Source: Pseudomonas sp. URMO17WK12:I11 (GTDB lineage Bacteria > Pseudomonadota > Gammaproteobacteria > Pseudomonadales > Pseudomonadaceae). Taken from it: a DNA stretch of 64,000 bases. A model generated the notes under the pieces. It searched no databases. It was not told the origin of the DNA and worked only from the letters and a program-made list of their open reading frames with translations. The stretch is taken from NCBI RefSeq assembly GCF_007677725.1, contig NZ_VEDF01000009.1, positions 62,001-126,000 of the forward strand, in the 5' to 3' direction. Positions 60,386-64,000 of this stretch are shown piece after piece. Position numbers and translations under genes: made by a program. Positions within the stretch are counted from its first letter, which is position 1; the number at the start of each line of letters is the position of its first letter.

Positions 60386-61357
60386 ATGAAACAGTATCTG
60401 GACCTGGTCCGCGACGTCATCGACAACGGTACGCTGCAGGAAAACCGTACCGGCATCCGCACCATCAGTCTGCCGGGCGCCATGCTGCGTTTCGACCTGC
60501 AGAAGGGCTTTCCGGCCATTACCACGCGCAAGCTGGCCTTCAAGTCGGCGATCGGCGAAATGGTCGGTTTTCTGCGTGGCGTAAAGAACGCCGGCGAATT
60601 CCGCGACCTGGGGTGCAAGGTCTGGGACCAGAACGCCAACGAAAACGCCCAGTGGCTGGCCAACCCGTTCCGCCAGGGGCATGACGATCTCGGCGAGATC
60701 TACGGTGTACAGTGGCGCCAATGGCCCGGCTACAAGCGCATCGCGCTGAGCAACCCGGCCGCCATCGAGATGGCCGAGCAGGCAGGTTTTCGTCGCATCG
60801 CCCAGGATGAGGAGCACGGCGAAGCCTTCGTCGTGATGTACAAGGCGATCGACCAGGTACGCCAGTGCCTGGACACCATCGTCAACGACCCAGGCAGCCG
60901 ACGCATCCTGTTCCACGGCTGGAACTGCGCCCAGCTCGATGAAATGGCCCTGCCGCCCTGCCATCTGCTGTACCAGTTCCATCCAAATGTGCAGACCAGG
61001 GAAATTTCCCTGACCCTCTACATTCGCTCCAATGACCTGGGCCTGGGCACGCCGTTCAACCTCACCGAAGGCGCGGCGCTGCTGTCGCTGTTCGGTCGCC
61101 TGACGGGCTACACCCCGCGCTGGTTCACCTACTTCATTGGCGATGCCCACGTCTATGAAAACCACCTGGAGATGCTCAACGAGCAGCTCAAGCGCGAGCC
61201 GCTGGAGGCACCCAAGCTGGTAATCAGTGACCGCGTGCCGGCATTCGCCACGACCGGCAAGTACGAGCCGCAATGGCTGGAGCTGATCGAGCCGAGTGAT
61301 TTCAGCCTGCAAGGCTATGAACATCACGCGCCGATGACGGCGCCGATGGCGGTTTGA
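60386..61357 (+). CDS. thyA: Thymidylate synthase (long form)
   Basis: Methylates dUMP to dTMP using methylene-tetrahydrofolate. It has 323 aa compared with 264 in E. coli. The catalytic cysteine is Cys192 in MALPPCHLLYQFH; RTGIRTISLPGAMLRFDL and LTLYIRSNDLGLGTPFN are conserved segments. Most extra length is an insert at about residues 115-157 (between GVQWRQWP and VRQCLDTIVNDPGSRR). This longer form occurs in pseudomonads. It is convergent with cadR. Confidence 0.95.
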   Translation: MKQYLDLVRDVIDNGTLQENRTGIRTISLPGAMLRFDLQKGFPAITTRKLAFKSAIGEMVGFLRGVKNAGEFRDLGCKVWDQNANENAQWLANPFRQGHDDLGEIYGVQWRQWPGYKRIALSNPAAIEMAEQAGFRRIAQDEEHGEAFVVMYKAIDQVRQCLDTIVNDPGSRRILFHGWNCAQLDEMALPPCHLLYQFHPNVQTREISLTLYIRSNDLGLGTPFNLTEGAALLSLFGRLTGYTPRWFTYFIGDAHVYENHLEMLNEQLKREPLEAPKLVISDRVPAFATTGKYEPQWLELIEPSDFSLQGYEHHAPMTAPMAV

Positions 61358-61397
61358 CGGGCCTGTACGCCTGGAGGTGAGCCTCTGCGGGCTCGCT

Positions 61398-61841
61398 TCA
61401 ATGCCCATGACTCCTGCCGACATGGGAGTGTTCCACGTCGGGCATCGATACTGCACCGTTGGTTTCCAGTTGCTGCAAGATCGCGCATTCGTTTCCCTGG
61501 GCGTTGCAGCGCCTGCGCAATTCCACCAGTTGCGCCTGCAGGGCCACCAGCCCATCGATCCTGGCTTGAACGTGCTCGATATGCTCATCGATCAGCGCAT
61601 TGACGCTGCCGCATGCGCCCTCCGGGCTGTCGCGCAGGCGCAGCAGGCTGCGGATTTCGTCCAGGGTCATGTCGAGGGTGCGGCAGTTGCGAATGAAGGT
61701 CAGGCGCTCGACGTGGGCCTGGTTGTACTGTCGATAATTGCCCTCGGTGCGCGCGGGCGCCGGCAGCAACTGCTCGCGCTCGTAGTAGCGAATGGTTTCC
61801 ACGGCGCAATCAGTCGCTTTGGCCAATTCTCCGATCTTCAT
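61398..61841 (-). CDS. cadR: Cadmium-responsive MerR-family regulator CadR
   Basis: A MerR-type activator, 147 aa. An N-terminal winged HTH (MKIGELAKATDCAVETIRYYEREQLLP) is followed by a dimerisation helix and metal-site cysteines at 77, 112 and 119, exactly the CadR set, plus a His-rich tail (HSHVGRSHGH). ATG 61841 is preferred over the adjacent GTG. It is divergent from cadA and should activate it from the operator in the 82-base gap, responding to Cd(II), perhaps Zn(II). Confidence 0.93.
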   Translation of the reverse strand: MKIGELAKATDCAVETIRYYEREQLLPAPARTEGNYRQYNQAHVERLTFIRNCRTLDMTLDEIRSLLRLRDSPEGACGSVNALIDEHIEHVQARIDGLVALQAQLVELRRRCNAQGNECAILQQLETNGAVSMPDVEHSHVGRSHGH

Positions 61842-61863
61842 CACGGCATCTCCACAACATGGC

Positions 61864-61894
61864 TTGACCCTATAGTGGCTACAGGGTGTTCACT
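61864..61894 (+). promoter_or_regulatory. cadA: MerR-type operator/promoter of cadA
   Basis: The dyad ACCCTATAG-TGG-CTACAGGGT (61867-61887) overlaps a -35 TTGACC (61864-61869). A candidate -10 TTCACT (61889-61894) lies 19 bases downstream, the long spacer typical of MerR-family activated promoters. Confidence 0.85.
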
Positions 61895-61923
61895 TGGCAA
61901 CAGGCTCATTTTAAGGATGTCCC

Positions 61924-64000
61924 ATGAACTCGCCTGTCAGCCATGACCACACGCATGACCATCACGCCCATCGCTGCTGCAGCGCTGCGCCGGCCCCTGC
62001 TACCGTGCAACTGCGCGAGCAGACCAGCGCTCACGCCCGGCTCAGCCGTTTCCGCATCGACGCCATGGACTGTCCCACCGAGCAAAGCCTGATTCAGGAC
62101 AAGCTCGGCAAGCTGGCGGGTATCGAGCAGCTGGAATTCAACCTGATCAATCGCGTGCTTGGCGTGCATCACACCCTGGCCGATACGGGCGATATCGAGC
62201 GGGCGATCGCCAGCCTCGGCATGCACGCCGAACCGCTCGACGGCGCCGACGCGGCCTCGACCCCGGCAGCTGCGCCGCCGCGCCGCTGGTGGCCACTGGC
62301 GCTGTCGGGTGTGGCCGCCCTCGCCGCCGAGATAGTCCATTTCGCCGCATTAGGCCCTGAATGGCTGGTCGCCCTGCTGGCGTTGCTGGCAATCATCGGC
62401 TGCGGTTTGGGCACCTACAAAAAGGGCTGGATCGCCCTGAAAAACCTCAATCTCAACATCAACGCGCTGATGAGCATCGCCGTCACCGGTGCGGTGCTGA
62501 TCGGCCAATGGCCCGAGGCGGCCATGGTCATGGTGCTGTTCACCGTGGCCGAGCTGATCGAGGCGCGCTCGCTGGACCGGGCGCGCAATGCCATTGGCGG
62601 GCTGATGCGACTGGCGCCGGACATGGCCACCGTGCAGCAGGCCGATGGCACGTGGCAAGAGGTGGCGGTCGGCGCGGTGGCACTGGGTGCCTTGGTGCGG
62701 GTGCGCCCGGGCGAACGCATCGGGCTGGATGGCGACGTGGTGCAAGGGCAGTCCAGCGTTGACCAGGCGCCGATCACTGGCGAAAGCTTGCCTGTGGAAA
62801 AGAGCATTGGTGACAAGCTGTTCGCCGGCACCATCAACCAGGCCGGCGCGTTGCACTATCGCGTCACTGCCGCCGCCGGTCAGTCGACCCTGGCACGCAT
62901 CATCAAGGCAGTCGAAGACGCCCAGGGCGCGCGAGCGCCAACTCAACGCTTCGTCGACCGTTTCTCGCGCATCTATACCCCGGCAGTATTCCTCGTCGCC
63001 CTGGCAGTAGCGGTGCTGCCGCCGCTGTTCATGGCGGGCGCCTGGTTCGACTGGGTCTATCGCGCCTTGGTGCTGCTGGTGGTGGCGTGCCCCTGCGCGC
63101 TGGTGATCTCTACGCCGGTAACCATCGTCAGCGGCCTGGCGGCGGCCGCGCGCAAGGGCATTCTGATCAAGGGCGGTGTGTACCTGGAGGGTGGGCGCAA
63201 ACTGGATTATCTGGCGTTGGACAAGACCGCCACGCTGACCCACGGCAAACCCGTGCAAACCGACATGAAGGTGCTCGATCCGGCGTTCGAGGGGCGTGCC
63301 CAAGCGCTGGCGGCAAGCCTGGCCGAACGCTCCGACCACCCGGTTTCGGGCGCTATTGCCCAGCTGGCCAAGGCGCAGCGCTTGCCGTTGAGTGAGGTGA
63401 GTGACTTTGTCGCCTTGGCCGGCCGTGGCGTGCGTGGCGAAATTGCAGGGCAGACCTACCACCTGGGCAACCACCGCCTGGTGGAAGAGCTAGGTTTGTG
63501 CTCCCCGGCACTCGAAGCGCAGCTCGAGACCTTGGAGCGTCAAGGCAAGTCCGTGGTCCTGCTGCTTGACCAGGGTGGGCCGCTGGCTGTGTTCGCGGTG
63601 GCTGACACGGTCAAGGACAGCAGTCGTCAAGCCATCGCCGAGCTGCACGCGCTGGGGATCAAGACCGTCATGCTGACCGGGGACAATCCGCATACTGCCC
63701 AGGCGATCGCAGAGCAAGTTGGCATTGATCGCGCCGAGGGCAACCTGCTGCCGGCCGACAAGCTGCAACGCATCGAACAGCTCTACGGCGCAGGTCACCG
63801 TGTCGGCATGGTGGGCGATGGCATCAACGATGCGCCCGCTCTGGCCCGCGCTGAGATTGGCTTTGCCATGGCGGCAGCCGGTACCGACACCGCCATCGAG
63901 ACTGCCGATGTGGCACTGATGGATGACGACCTGCGCAAGATTCCGGCCTTCGTCAGGCTGTCGCGGCAAAGCGCAACGATCCTGACGCAGAACATCGTGT
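61924..64000 (+). CDS. cadA: Cd/Zn-translocating P1B-type ATPase (5' part, cut by window end)
   Basis: A heavy-metal efflux ATPase; 692 codons are visible and the end lies beyond the window. The N-terminus is His/Cys-rich (DHTHDHHAHRCC) followed by a metal-binding domain with one MDCPTE motif. The transport motif CPC is at 389-391. The TGES phosphatase motif is ITGESLPVEK. The phosphorylation motif reads DKTATLT (Asp433), with Ala436 where almost all P-type ATPases have Gly. GDGINDAPAL is intact near the end. It is divergent from cadR, so it is the Cd/Zn pump. Confidence 0.92.
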   Translation, partial: MNSPVSHDHTHDHHAHRCCSAAPAPATVQLREQTSAHARLSRFRIDAMDCPTEQSLIQDKLGKLAGIEQLEFNLINRVLGVHHTLADTGDIERAIASLGMHAEPLDGADAASTPAAAPPRRWWPLALSGVAALAAEIVHFAALGPEWLVALLALLAIIGCGLGTYKKGWIALKNLNLNINALMSIAVTGAVLIGQWPEAAMVMVLFTVAELIEARSLDRARNAIGGLMRLAPDMATVQQADGTWQEVAVGAVALGALVRVRPGERIGLDGDVVQGQSSVDQAPITGESLPVEKSIGDKLFAGTINQAGALHYRVTAAAGQSTLARIIKAVEDAQGARAPTQRFVDRFSRIYTPAVFLVALAVAVLPPLFMAGAWFDWVYRALVLLVVACPCALVISTPVTIVSGLAAAARKGILIKGGVYLEGGRKLDYLALDKTATLTHGKPVQTDMKVLDPAFEGRAQALAASLAERSDHPVSGAIAQLAKAQRLPLSEVSDFVALAGRGVRGEIAGQTYHLGNHRLVEELGLCSPALEAQLETLERQGKSVVLLLDQGGPLAVFAVADTVKDSSRQAIAELHALGIKTVMLTGDNPHTAQAIAEQVGIDRAEGNLLPADKLQRIEQLYGAGHRVGMVGDGINDAPALARAEIGFAMAAAGTDTAIETADVALMDDDLRKIPAFVRLSRQSATILTQNIV

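Overview
The window is a stretch of gamma-proteobacterial chromosome, almost certainly from a Pseudomonas of the P. putida group. It is GC-rich, densely coding, and carries Pseudomonas-typical blocks: pepP-ubiH-ubiI, gcvT-gcvH, argE and argA, a spuI/spuBCDEFGH polyamine locus, oscA-sbp-cysTWA, serA beside a D-2-hydroxyglutarate dehydrogenase gene, rpiA/ilvA, rppH-ptsP, lgt-thyA and cadR/cadA. I see no rRNA, tRNA, CRISPR array, insertion sequence or prophage. Both ends cut a gene: pepP on the left and cadA on the right.

Layout. 1-3.5 kb: end of pepP, then ubiH, a thioesterase-like gene and ubiI in one tightly packed unit (aerobic ubiquinone hydroxylations). 3.6-6.4 kb: ferric-iron-type binding protein and fused permease, with no ATPase gene nearby. 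6.4-8.0 kb: gcvT and gcvH without gcvP. 8.0-10.1 kb: a small DUF2388 exported protein and an orphan GspE/PulE ATPase. 10.3-15 kb: Lrp-type regulator, CYTH-CHAD triphosphatase, argE, argA. 15-25.2 kb: polyamine uptake and catabolism, with two glutamine-synthetase-like ligases (divergent), an aminotransferase, two periplasmic binding proteins, an ATPase and two permeases. 25.3-30.5 kb: an RND pump with two membrane-fusion lipoproteins (TriABC-like). 30.7-34.8 kb: sulfate starvation/uptake operon (oscA, sbp, cysT, cysW, cysA). 35-37 kb: tonB-exbB-exbD. 37.2-39.6 kb: a possible sulfur-starvation island with a small hydrolase, a sigma-54-activator-like ATPase lacking the GAFTGA loop, and an orphan MetQ-like binding protein. 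39.7-46.3 kb: assorted single genes, including a penicillin-acylase-family Ntn hydrolase, an acetyltransferase, a thioredoxin-like membrane protein, a lipase-like hydrolase, DUF2059, a PiuC-like dioxygenase and a strikingly short amino-acid-type binding protein. 46.5-52 kb: serA divergent from the D-2-hydroxyglutarate dehydrogenase, an FAH-family hydrolase and two tandem SdiA-regulated beta-propeller proteins. 52-64 kb: rpiA, ilvA, DUF2269, rppH, ptsP, a TANGO2/NRDE protein, a TauE exporter, lgt, thyA, cadR and cadA.

The genes group into functional sets: ubiquinone synthesis; arginine synthesis (argA, argE); polyamine import and gamma-glutamylation/transamination; sulfur acquisition (about 8 kb with several A+T-rich promoter islands that may be CysB targets); serine synthesis with removal of its D-2-hydroxyglutarate by-product; and cadmium/zinc resistance under a MerR-type operator. 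Most of the window is ordinary Pseudomonas chromosome. I did not find a convincing wholly new system. The best leads are the compact one-lobe binding protein (45863-46333), the AAA+ protein with a lost GAFTGA loop, the DKTATLT substitution at the phosphorylation motif of CadA, the absence of gcvP and spuA from their expected places, and recurrent hairpins immediately after binding-protein genes.
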